This document shows positions 6,953 through 12,521 of a stretch of 12,521 bases of DNA, piece by piece. The DNA is taken from positions 1 to 12,521 of the forward strand of contig JAISAX010000061.1 of the NCBI GenBank assembly GCA_031266495.1. Direction: 5' to 3'. Position 1 is the first letter of the stretch. The number at the start of each line of letters is the position of its first letter. The notes under the pieces are model-generated. The model made no database searches. It was given only the letters and a program-made list of their open reading frames with translations, and was not told the origin of the DNA. Source of the DNA: Opitutaceae bacterium (GTDB taxonomy: Bacteria > Verrucomicrobiota > Verrucomicrobiae > Opitutales > Opitutaceae). Both the position numbers and the translations under genes were made by a program.

Positions 6953-8185
6953 ATGCCGTCCTTGAAAAAATCCGCATCCCGGACCCCGAAATCTTCATCC
7001 ACGCCTGCCGTCTTTGCGGACCGCGTCAAAAGAGTCCGCGCCGCGCACGAGGCTTTCCTGCGCCGCAAGAATCCCGTCGATCCGCTTTGGGACAACGGCG
7101 TGTTCGAGCGCTTCCGCTATCCGGTGGTGACGGATCGCCACGCGCCGCTCGAATGGCGGTACGATTTCAACCCGAAGACCAATCCGTTTTTCATGGAGCG
7201 GCTCGGCATCAATGCGACGCTCAATCCCGGCGCGTTTTTGTGGAAGGGCAAGGTGTGCCTCGTCGTTCGCACCGAGGGGTACGATCGCAAGAGCTTTTTC
7301 GCTATCGCGGAATCGAAAAACGGCATCGACGGTTTCCGTTTCTGGCCGGAGCCGGTCGATCTGCCGGAGATCGCTCCGGAAACCAACGTGTACGACATGC
7401 GCATTACGCCGCACGAGGACGGCTGGATTTACGGCGTATTCTGCGCCGAGTCGCGCGACCCGAAGGCCGCGCCGTCCGACCTGTCCTCGGCGGTGGCCCA
7501 GGCCGGCATCGTGCGCACACGCGATTTCAGGAAATGGGAACGCCTGCCGAACCTGCGCACCCCCGCCTCGCAGCAGCGCAACGTCGTGCTGCATCCGGAG
7601 TATGTAGATGGACACTACGCATTCTACACACGGCCGATGGACGGTTTTATCGACGTGGGCAGCGGCGGCGGCATCGGCTGGACGCTCTGCAAGGACATCA
7701 CGACCGGAAAAACCGGACCCGAAAAGATCATCGACGAACGCGCCTACCACACGATCAAGGAATCGAAGAACGGCCAAGGCCCCGCACCGATCAAGACGCA
7801 GCAAGGCTGGCTCCACATGGCGCACGGCGTGCGTGGTTGCGCGGCGGGGCTGCGTTACGTGCTCTACGCGTTCATGACCTCGCTCGACGATCCTTCAAAA
7901 ATCATTGCGCGGCCCGGCGGCCATTTCCTGGCGCCTTACGAGAGTGAGCGTATCGGCGACGTATCCAACGTGACATTCACCAACGGCTGGGTGCAGCTTC
8001 CCGACCGGGCCAGGACGATCCTGCTCTATTACGGTGCGTCGGACACGCGCTGTCATGTGGCGCGCACGACAACGGCGAAGCTCGTGGACTGGTGCCTGAA
8101 CACGCCCGAGGACGCGCTGACCACGCGCCGCGCCGTGGACCAGCGGCTCGCGCTCATCCGGGCGAACCGGAAATATACTGCTTAA
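6953..8185 (+). CDS. 4-O-beta-D-mannosyl-D-glucose phosphorylase (GH130)
   Basis: This 410-residue protein matches the mannosylglucose phosphorylase group of GH130 closely along its length. By family knowledge it catalyses reversible phosphorolysis of beta-1,4-mannosyl-glucose to alpha-mannose-1-phosphate and glucose in the cytosol, the last step of a beta-mannan route in which mannobiose is first epimerised. Visible landmarks: 'WRYDFNPKTNPFFMERLGIN' (68-87), 'VRTEGYDRKSFFAIAESKNG' (105-124), 'ETNVYDMRITPHEDGWIYG' (143-161), 'SQQRNVVLHPEYVDG' (206-220), 'GSGGGIGW' (236-243), 'YHTIKESKNGQGPAPIKT' (265-282), 'HGVRGCAAGLRYVLY' (291-305) and 'YYGASDTRCHVA' (359-370). D148 in NVYDMR corresponds to the catalytic Asp131 described for the Bacteroides fragilis enzyme. 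There is no signal peptide; the first 19 or so residues are a Ser/Lys-rich extension not expected in the family. The start has no near Shine-Dalgarno. The gene is divergent from the LacI-family gene; no epimerase or mannanase gene is visible nearby. Confidence 0.95.
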   Translation: MPSLKKSASRTPKSSSTPAVFADRVKRVRAAHEAFLRRKNPVDPLWDNGVFERFRYPVVTDRHAPLEWRYDFNPKTNPFFMERLGINATLNPGAFLWKGKVCLVVRTEGYDRKSFFAIAESKNGIDGFRFWPEPVDLPEIAPETNVYDMRITPHEDGWIYGVFCAESRDPKAAPSDLSSAVAQAGIVRTRDFRKWERLPNLRTPASQQRNVVLHPEYVDGHYAFYTRPMDGFIDVGSGGGIGWTLCKDITTGKTGPEKIIDERAYHTIKESKNGQGPAPIKTQQGWLHMAHGVRGCAAGLRYVLYAFMTSLDDPSKIIARPGGHFLAPYESERIGDVSNVTFTNGWVQLPDRARTILLYYGASDTRCHVARTTTAKLVDWCLNTPEDALTTRRAVDQRLALIRANRKYTA

Positions 8186-8210
8186 CGGATGTCACGCGGA
8201 GCGTCGTGGT

Positions 8211-8299
8211 GCGGGCGTCTCGCCCGCAGACGGTGCGGAGCACCGGGCATGGGCTTCCATGCCCATGATTCCGGAGAACATGGCCAGAGGATGGCCATG
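8211..8299. repeat. Cluster of four GC-rich hairpins after the GH130 stop
   Basis: Four adjacent perfect inverted repeats begin 26 bp after the GH130 stop: GCGGGCG/CGCCCGC with loop TCT (8211-8227), CGGTGC/GCACCG with loop GGA (8231-8245), GGGCATGG/CCATGCCC with loop GCTT (8245-8264) and CATGGCC/GGCCATG with a 7-base loop (8279-8299). The first could stop GH130 transcription, but none is followed by a T tract. Together they look like remnants or copies of interspersed palindromic repeats. Confidence 0.65.
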
Positions 8300-8331
8300 C
8301 AACTCAAACCCACGGGATTCCAGCCCATGGA

Positions 8332-8462
8332 CGGCGCGCAGCGCCGCCTCCTTGCTCACCTTCGTGTCATTCACTGTAAACAACTGTAATTCTCTCAAAC
8401 AAATGATCTTGCCTGGAGGCAAAGGGCGACGCTGCGCGTCGTCCACGGGCTGGAAGCCCGTG
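8332..8462. repeat. Further small-loop hairpins
   Basis: More perfect stems follow: CGGCGC/GCGCCG with loop GCA (8332-8346), TTGCC/GGCAA with loop TGGA (8409-8422), CGACGC/GCGTCG with loop TGC (8427-8441) and CACGGGCT/AGCCCGTG with loop GGA (8444-8462). The sequences differ while the design, a 6-8 bp GC stem closed by three bases, recurs. The last looks like a widespread type of interspersed bacterial palindrome, but copy number cannot be judged from this window. Confidence 0.6.
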
Positions 8463-8477
8463 CCACTTCAAGGCCGC

Positions 8478-8648
8478 CCGCGTAACTTCAGAGTGCTTAA
8501 CTGAAGTTACGCGGATCGACTGTAGGGGCTTCGCTTGCGAAGCCCGCGAGGACCTGTCGCAACGGGAGATTCGCCAATTCTCTCCGCCTGGCGCGGGCGT
8601 CGCAAGCGACGCCCCTACAGTCGATCCGCGTAACATCAGGTGCTTAAG
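8478..8648. repeat. REPIN-like or MITE-like long inverted repeat
   Basis: Two 43-base arms, 8506-8548 and 8592-8634, are inverted copies with only two mismatches, around a 43-base centre with no gene. With one more mismatch the match extends to 8501 and 8639. Each arm contains its own hairpin: GGGCTTCGC/GCGAAGCCC in the left arm and GGGCGTCGC/GCGACGCCC in the right, each with a 2-base loop. The two arm differences are exactly a paired change (T-A to G-C), so both local hairpins stay intact. The left edge forms another 14-bp perfect stem (8478-8491 with 8501-8514, loop of nine). A similar 'CCGCGTAAC.TCAG.GTGCTTAA' block stands in direct orientation at 8478 and 8626. Two inverted palindromic units with a short spacer is the REPIN arrangement; a small non-autonomous transposable element is the alternative. 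No transposase is present. Confidence 0.75.
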
Positions 8649-8679
8649 TAAGATTGTCTGACATTTTCAGAGGCAGTGG

Positions 8680-8713
8680 TATGGAGTGCAGCGACAAATC
8701 GCCGCACTCCATA
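8680..8713 (-). terminator. Terminator-like hairpin of the glycosidase gene
   Basis: Four bases after the minus-strand TAG stop lies a perfect 10-bp stem, TATGGAGTGC/GCACTCCATA. Its 14-base loop can pair further as GCGA/TCGC around CAAA after a single mismatch. Position and strength suit transcription termination or mRNA 3'-end protection, but no T tract follows on the minus strand, so it is not a textbook intrinsic terminator. It could also be another copy of the interspersed hairpins nearby. Confidence 0.5.
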
Positions 8714-8717
8714 AGGG

Positions 8718-10886
8718 CTACCGGGCGTCGGTCGGCAACGGAGCGCTGGTCACTCCGGCCTCCACCGTGGCCAGGTATTCATCACGAGTGAGCAGTTTCC
8801 AGTCGGGAAGCTCTTTTGTGTAGATCGCGATAGGCTCGTCACCAACGGAAAATGACGGCGCGTTTTTGTCGAATTCAACCGGCTCCAGATCCCATCGCCA
8901 TGCGGAGCTTGCACCCTTCAATCCGGCGTTGACCGTAACTGGCTCGATTGACGCATCGGCGGACAGCTTCCTCGTCTCGCGATCTGTTTTCCAGAGAACG
9001 ATGCTATAGGGGGCATCCGTGCCCGGCGTGGCAGGACGACCCCTGGCGGATTCGACACGCTTCAAAACGTAAGCCTCGACTCCGGGCGCGGGCCGGGCTA
9101 TGCCGACAAGCTGGCGGCCGCGCATGGCGTCAACGGAAAACGAATACGCCAGCATTCGCAGCTTGGGGCGCCAGTCCATGTCGAACAGGCCCCACGCGAG
9201 CAGGCTGCCGTTTTCATAAAAATCGCGGGCGATGAAGTAATCCATGCGCGGCATGTCATAGAGAAAAAACATGCGGGCGAAGGCCTTGACTCCATCATAC
9301 GGATACGTTCCTCCGTTTTGCTCGGTGTTGAGCAAGGGTTTTTTCGCCGAACCCGGAGCTCCGGCGCGCTCAAGCTCGCGGCGAAAGAATGCGGGGAAGT
9401 CCCTGGCATTGAGCGCGGTGTGATGGTGCAGCGAATAAGCGTCCGAATACTTGTCGATGCCAAGGTCGAAGCACCTGGAAACAAAGCGGCGTCCGCCGTT
9501 CTTGCCGCCATGTTCCTCATCCCGGGCATAGGTGGAGGCAAAGGCCACGGTGCGGGCGTCCGGCGCGTGCCGGCGCGTGGCTTCGTGCACGAGGCGCATT
9601 TCCTGCACGTATTGTTCTGGAGTGGAGTTGATCCACCAGACGGCGGGCGCGTCCACCTCATTACCCATTTCTACCCAGCGCAGTCCCTTGTCCTTGTAGC
9701 GTTCAAGCATTACGGCGAGGTAGTCCTTGTAGAGGTTGTGATACCTGGGGGCGCAGGCGGAGAGGAAGTGGTTGCCGACTGTCATCGGGGCGGGCGGATA
9801 GCCCACCGTGAAGAGGTGGGTCATCCCGTATTTCCTCGCGCTGTCCACCTGGAAATCGAGGTCGCCGAAATCGAGGTTCAGCCTGGCGGTATCGTTGCGA
9901 TTGTCGCCGGGGGTGAGCCGGTGCCAGCAGGAATCCGCGGTGCGGAAACTGTCCACGCCCGTGCGGGCCAGCAGTTCGTAGGCGCGGGTGACTTCGGGCG
10001 TGTGGGCATTTCCCTTGATGGTGATGAAGGGGCGTTCCATGCCGTGTAGTCCGAATTCAGTGACGCCGGGCGAACGATCATCGGCGGCGGGCAGGGGGCG
10101 GGCCGATATTTTTGCCAAAACCCTGGCGGAAGTCTCCTCGCCAACCTGCTCCCTGGTCGTGCCGATGATTTCGTAATAGAGCCTGTGGTTGAGCGATTCG
10201 GCGAATTCGCTTTCGGAGGAGTTTTTCAGGCGTTCTTCCCAGGCAGGCTGGGTAGAATAGCGCGGATGATTGCCGACCGGGAGGAACGACTTGCTCGTGG
10301 TGAGGAGCAGCGCATCGACGCAGGCAACGTATATTTCGCTTCCCGGTTCGCGCGGTTCGGTGACGCGGATTTCGAGTTCGTGCTCCCCCGCGTCAAGCTC
10401 GACAGCGCCTGCTTGCGTCCATCCAAAAACCCAGCCGGCCCACTTGTCGGCGGGTTTGCCCCACGAGGCGCCCGACCAGACTTTGCCGTTGAGGGAGGTC
10501 TCCGGGCCTCCGTCCACGCTCCAGCTCAACGGGCTGGCCCACTTTGTGTTGTTGGGCGTGCTGGCGATCCAGATCTGGTAATGCCCGGCCACGGGAACGT
10601 TGACCTTGTATTTTGCAAAATAGGGAGGCCGGGGATGGTCCGGCTTTCCCAAGGTGGTCAAAAGACGCAGAAACATGCCTCCCGACGGGCCATTCCTGTC
10701 CACGTTGACGACCTTGCCCGAGTGAAAGTTGGTGGAGACGGCATCCTCGCCCTCGATCCAGATGCCGGCGCTTCGGGCCGCCTCGGCGGAGGCGGCGCCA
10801 ACACCAGGTGATATGAGCAGGCAACAGGCCTGGAGGCGTATGCAAAAACGCATGACGAGTAGGATGAGAGGACGGTGTTTTGTCAT
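8718..10886 (-). CDS. Secreted clan GH-A-like glycosidase with N-terminal carbohydrate-binding-like domain
   Basis: The product has 722 residues when started at ATG 10886, which puts a signal peptide first ('MTKHRPLILLVMRFCIRLQA', likely cleavage after AASA, residue 34). The longer frame to 11015 runs through a simple-sequence tract and is rejected. Residues about 41-200 look like a carbohydrate-binding beta sandwich ('GIWIEGEDAV', 'VPVAGHYQIWIAST', 'LSWSVDGG', 'LDAGEHELEIRVTEPREP', 'VDALLLTT'). Residues about 275-600 look like a TIM barrel of clan GH-A: 'LLARTGVDSFRTADSCWHRL', 'GLRWVEMGNEVDAPAVWW' with N409-E410 as probable acid/base, and 'KPLLNTEQNGGTYPY' with E522 as probable nucleophile; the spacing of 112 residues suits this clan. 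A C-terminal beta domain follows. I cannot name the family (GH39-like and GH5-like are possibilities) or the substrate. The gene follows the pseudopilin-like gene after 171 bp and is convergent with the GH130 gene. No clear Shine-Dalgarno is seen. Confidence 0.85.
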   Translation of the reverse strand: MTKHRPLILLVMRFCIRLQACCLLISPGVGAASAEAARSAGIWIEGEDAVSTNFHSGKVVNVDRNGPSGGMFLRLLTTLGKPDHPRPPYFAKYKVNVPVAGHYQIWIASTPNNTKWASPLSWSVDGGPETSLNGKVWSGASWGKPADKWAGWVFGWTQAGAVELDAGEHELEIRVTEPREPGSEIYVACVDALLLTTSKSFLPVGNHPRYSTQPAWEERLKNSSESEFAESLNHRLYYEIIGTTREQVGEETSARVLAKISARPLPAADDRSPGVTEFGLHGMERPFITIKGNAHTPEVTRAYELLARTGVDSFRTADSCWHRLTPGDNRNDTARLNLDFGDLDFQVDSARKYGMTHLFTVGYPPAPMTVGNHFLSACAPRYHNLYKDYLAVMLERYKDKGLRWVEMGNEVDAPAVWWINSTPEQYVQEMRLVHEATRRHAPDARTVAFASTYARDEEHGGKNGGRRFVSRCFDLGIDKYSDAYSLHHHTALNARDFPAFFRRELERAGAPGSAKKPLLNTEQNGGTYPYDGVKAFARMFFLYDMPRMDYFIARDFYENGSLLAWGLFDMDWRPKLRMLAYSFSVDAMRGRQLVGIARPAPGVEAYVLKRVESARGRPATPGTDAPYSIVLWKTDRETRKLSADASIEPVTVNAGLKGASSAWRWDLEPVEFDKNAPSFSVGDEPIAIYTKELPDWKLLTRDEYLATVEAGVTSAPLPTDAR

Positions 10887-10936
10887 TGTTTTCAAAGGAC
10901 GGTTTTTATCGGGACGGGAAAAAGAGGATACGTATA

Positions 10937-10973
10937 TGTGTGTGTGTGGTTGTGTGTGTGTGGGGGGGGGGGG
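10937..10973. repeat. TG dinucleotide repeats and a 12-G run upstream of the glycosidase gene
   Basis: The plus strand reads six TG units (10937-10948), GT, five TG units (10951-10960), T, then 12 consecutive G (10962-10973), followed by a purine-rich AAGGAAGGAGGGG stretch. It lies 51-87 bp before the glycosidase start, in its leader or promoter. Such tracts are prone to slippage and could vary expression between cells; they are also prone to sequencing error. Nothing comparable occurs before the other genes. Confidence 0.85.
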
Positions 10974-11057
10974 AAGGAAGGAGGGGAAGGGGAAGATACG
11001 GGGACAATTCGCCATCCTTCGCTTCTGCCAAAACGGGAGGAAGCGCAGAGGGACGGA

Positions 11058-11714
11058 TTATTTGGGAAGCAGGGTTTTGAAATTTTCGGCGGAGCCGAGA
11101 ACGAGATCTATCCGTTCGTCGTAGGCGGATACGTGGCCGTCGGCAAAGGCGGCGTTCAGTTTTCCTCCATGCGGAAGCGTCCCTGAATAAAAGCATGATG
11201 CCAGGAGGCGCCGCGGATCACCGCTCGTGTTTTGGGGGAATGAGGGTTTGTCCGGCAGGACGCCTGAAAGGGAAATAAACCAGTAATAACCGCTTTGCCA
11301 GAAAGGGCCGCTTGCGGTGCCCTCTGCGCCCGTTTTCGTCAGTTGAAAGGCGTAGGTGACGGATTCTGTTTTGGCACCGGGACAGTAGAAGATTTTTTTG
11401 CTTTCGGAGGCATAGGGAAGCAGGGCGGTTATCAATCCACCGTCATGAGTGGCGCCCGGGGCCGGGGCATATATTCCCTGCAAGGCCTCGTTGGTTGTCG
11501 GGAAATTGCCTTTGTACTCGTTGGCGAAAAGGTGGGCCGCCGCGATGATTTGCCGGATATTGGAAACGCATTCCGCCCGGCGGGCGCTTTCGCGGACCCT
11601 GGAGACGGTGGGGATGATGATGGCCGCAAGAATGCCGATGATGGCGATGACGGTCAGCAATTCGATCAGCGTGAACGCCCGGCGGCAAGTCAGGCGGGGG
11701 AAGGTCGTATTCAT
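11058..11714 (-). CDS. Second pseudopilin-like protein with type IV prepilin N-terminus
   Basis: This 218-residue protein has a 13-residue basic leader ([13 protein letters not shown]), then '[20 protein letters not shown]' with E18 at +5 from the predicted cut before F14. The start of the mature helix through '[12 protein letters not shown]' is nearly identical to the pseudopilin-like protein at 4971-5690, while the rest diverges strongly. The helix continues as '[20 protein letters not shown]', followed by a variable region with '[20 protein letters not shown]' and aromatic '[14 protein letters not shown]', and the C-terminal '[15 protein letters not shown]' (D192-G193-H194) typical of this family. 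Membrane insertion and peptidase processing are expected; the assembly it belongs to is unknown. It starts 37 bp after the stop of a PEP-CTERM gene, repeating the order of the first pair, and is followed by the secreted glycosidase gene. No clear Shine-Dalgarno precedes the ATG. Confidence 0.92.
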   Translation of the reverse strand: MNTTFPRLTCRRAFTLIELLTVIAIIGILAAIIIPTVSRVRESARRAECVSNIRQIIAAAHLFANEYKGNFPTTNEALQGIYAPAPGATHDGGLITALLPYASESKKIFYCPGAKTESVTYAFQLTKTGAEGTASGPFWQSGYYWFISLSGVLPDKPSFPQNTSGDPRRLLASCFYSGTLPHGGKLNAAFADGHVSAYDERIDLVLGSAENFKTLLPK

Positions 11715-11751
11715 GGTTTGGCAGGCTGTGTTGTTTGTAACGGGAATTCAA

Positions 11752-12521
11752 TTACGATGAGCGCCGTCTTCTGGCGGCCAATACGGCAAACAGGGCGCCG
11801 GCGCCCAGCAGCGCCCCGACGCGGGCTGGCTCCGGCACAGCCGGCGCGGGAACAGCCTTTGTCGTGATGGTCAGCGTGGGGACAAGATAGCCGGAGGTGT
11901 TTTCGGAAGAGGCGATGTAGGCGCCATAAGGCCCCTGGCTTATCGCCGGGCCGACATACGTATCCGCCTGAACAAGACGATAGCTGGAATAAGTGTTGCC
12001 GGCCTTCAGGTCGGCGAGAAAGGCCGCGGTCACGCCGAGGGCAACGGTCTGCCCGCCTGTCCCGGATGCATTTCCGAGATTCTCCGTCCACGTGTCATTG
12101 AGGAAGGTGGCGGAGGAGGGAGTATCACCAGTCGTACTATTATAGACCAGTCCCGGCGTTGCTTTGGTGCCGTGGGTGACGGTGACAACCGGAGATCCAT
12201 AGGCATTGATGACATGCCAGGAAAGCGTAACCGACGTGATTTCCTCTTGTGCAAAATCGATCGTCCCGGAGAGCGACGAGAGATTGAACATCAGGATACC
12301 TGATGACCGGGCGTAGGCTCCATTCCCATTGGTCGAGGTTACATTGCCAACCTCCAGGCGAACGCCCGAGGAGTTGGAAAGATTGGCAAGGTCAATCCAT
12401 CCATCGAATCCACTGTCCGAAGCCTTGGTGGTAAGCGTGTAGCTTCCGGCTGCGACCAGGGAGGCCGACAGGAGAAAAACTCCTCCAGTCAGGAGGAGTT
12501 TACGAGCGCACCGCCCTGAAG
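11752..12521 (-). CDS. Second PEP-CTERM sorting-domain protein, 5' end cut by window
   Basis: The frame is open from the right edge to the stop at 11752, giving 255 visible residues. An internal ATG at 12291 would give 179 residues, but the upstream frame encodes a convincing signal peptide core, 'RKLLLTGGVFLLSASLVAAG', so the true start lies just beyond base 12521. The mature part is beta-rich and Ser/Thr/Gly-rich ('SYTLTTKASDSGFDGWIDLA', 'SGVRLEVGNVTSTNGNGAYA', 'ITSVTLSWHVINAYG', 'GGQTVALGVTAAFLADLKAG'); this pattern recalls the DNRLRE-like or CBM-like domains common in such surface proteins, though I cannot assign it. The C-terminus is a full PEP-CTERM signal: V-P-E-P, hydrophobic 'VGALLGAGALFAVLAA', then RRRR. 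Exosortase-dependent anchoring is expected from family knowledge. It heads a probable operon with the pseudopilin-like gene 37 bp downstream and perhaps the glycosidase gene. Confidence 0.88.
   Translation of the reverse strand, partial: SGRCARKLLLTGGVFLLSASLVAAGSYTLTTKASDSGFDGWIDLANLSNSSGVRLEVGNVTSTNGNGAYARSSGILMFNLSSLSGTIDFAQEEITSVTLSWHVINAYGSPVVTVTHGTKATPGLVYNSTTGDTPSSATFLNDTWTENLGNASGTGGQTVALGVTAAFLADLKAGNTYSSYRLVQADTYVGPAISQGPYGAYIASSENTSGYLVPTLTITTKAVPAPAVPEPARVGALLGAGALFAVLAARRRRSS
12477..12501. repeat. Perfect 10-bp inverted repeat in the signal-peptide coding region
   Basis: AAACTCCTCC (12477-12486) and GGAGGAGTTT (12492-12501) pair perfectly around the loop AGTCA. In the minus-strand mRNA it lies in the first few dozen codons of the PEP-CTERM gene, with the Shine-Dalgarno-like GGAGGAG in the 3' arm. 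It encodes the LLLTGGV part of the signal peptide, so it may be chance from repeated CTC/GGA codons, or an RNA hairpin that affects early translation. Confidence 0.6.

Larger units (their letters stand above)
8186..8717. other. Gene-free interval between convergent genes, dense in hairpins
   Basis: These 532 bp separate the 3' ends of the GH130 gene and the minus-strand glycosidase gene. Short open frames exist on both strands, but none has a recognisable product or start signal. The interval is dominated by perfect or near-perfect inverted repeats, listed separately: short GC-rich hairpins at 8211-8462, a long inverted repeat at 8478-8648 and a terminator-like hairpin at 8680-8713. A GC-poorer stretch at 8370-8410 shows no feature. 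Confidence 0.8.

Noticed and set aside
6670..7947. 425-residue open frame on the plus strand
   Set aside because: It spans the LacI start, the intergenic region and most of the GH130 gene in another frame, and is Arg/Ala-rich without a domain.
8367..8636. 89-residue open frame in the hairpin interval
   Set aside because: It is made of the inverted repeats and small hairpins, with no start signal and no protein-like composition.
8501..8639. CRISPR array or insertion sequence
   Set aside because: The arms are inverted rather than tandem, there is only one spacer-sized centre, and no cas or transposase gene is present.
10887..11015. 43-residue N-terminal extension of the glycosidase
   Set aside because: It would translate the poly-C and CA tract into Pro/Thr/His repeats ahead of a normal signal peptide; no ribosome binding site precedes it.
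11752..12291. 179-residue version of the second PEP-CTERM protein starting at 12291
   Set aside because: The frame continues upstream to the window edge and encodes a signal-peptide core, so the internal Met is not the start.

Overview
The window looks like a piece of a high-GC Verrucomicrobiota chromosome, most likely Opitutaceae or a close relative. This is inferred from gene content: two PEP-CTERM proteins, two pseudopilin-like proteins with the '[21 protein letters not shown]' N-terminus, a LacI-type regulator with an 'HPLVSALMAQVR' linker, several carbohydrate-active proteins, and mostly weak or absent Shine-Dalgarno sequences. No ribosomal or phylogenetic marker gene is present. Eight protein genes are supported; the first and last are cut by the window edges. 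No tRNA, rRNA, CRISPR array, transposase or integrase was seen.

Layout. (1) 1-3824, minus strand: an 818-residue protein of unrecognised family (1368-3824) followed after 17 bp by a secreted beta-rich protein (1349 to beyond base 1). (2) 3825-4067: an AT-rich divergent promoter region. (3) 4068-5690, plus strand: a PEP-CTERM protein and a pseudopilin-like protein, 24 bp apart. (4) 5717-6802, minus: a LacI-family regulator, convergent with the pseudopilin gene and divergent from the next gene. (5) 6953-8185, plus: a GH130 4-O-beta-D-mannosyl-D-glucose phosphorylase, the most securely identified enzyme here. (6) 8186-8717: a 532-bp gene-free interval full of hairpins, including a REPIN-like or MITE-like inverted repeat. 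(7) 8718-12521, minus: a second PEP-CTERM gene (5' end outside the window), a second pseudopilin-like gene, a 171-bp spacer with TG and 12-G simple repeats, and a secreted clan GH-A-like glycosidase with an N-terminal carbohydrate-binding-like domain.

How it may work together (inference): this appears to be a carbohydrate-utilisation neighbourhood. Secreted proteins would bind or cut a polysaccharide outside the cytoplasm. The cytosolic GH130 enzyme would phosphorolyse mannosyl-glucose to mannose-1-phosphate and glucose, probably under control of the divergent LacI-type regulator. The twice-repeated order PEP-CTERM gene then pseudopilin gene suggests a surface-display module linked to these loci. 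The least explained items are the 818-residue protein with its secreted partner, the repeated PEP-CTERM/pseudopilin pairs, and the hairpin-dense interval at 8186-8717.
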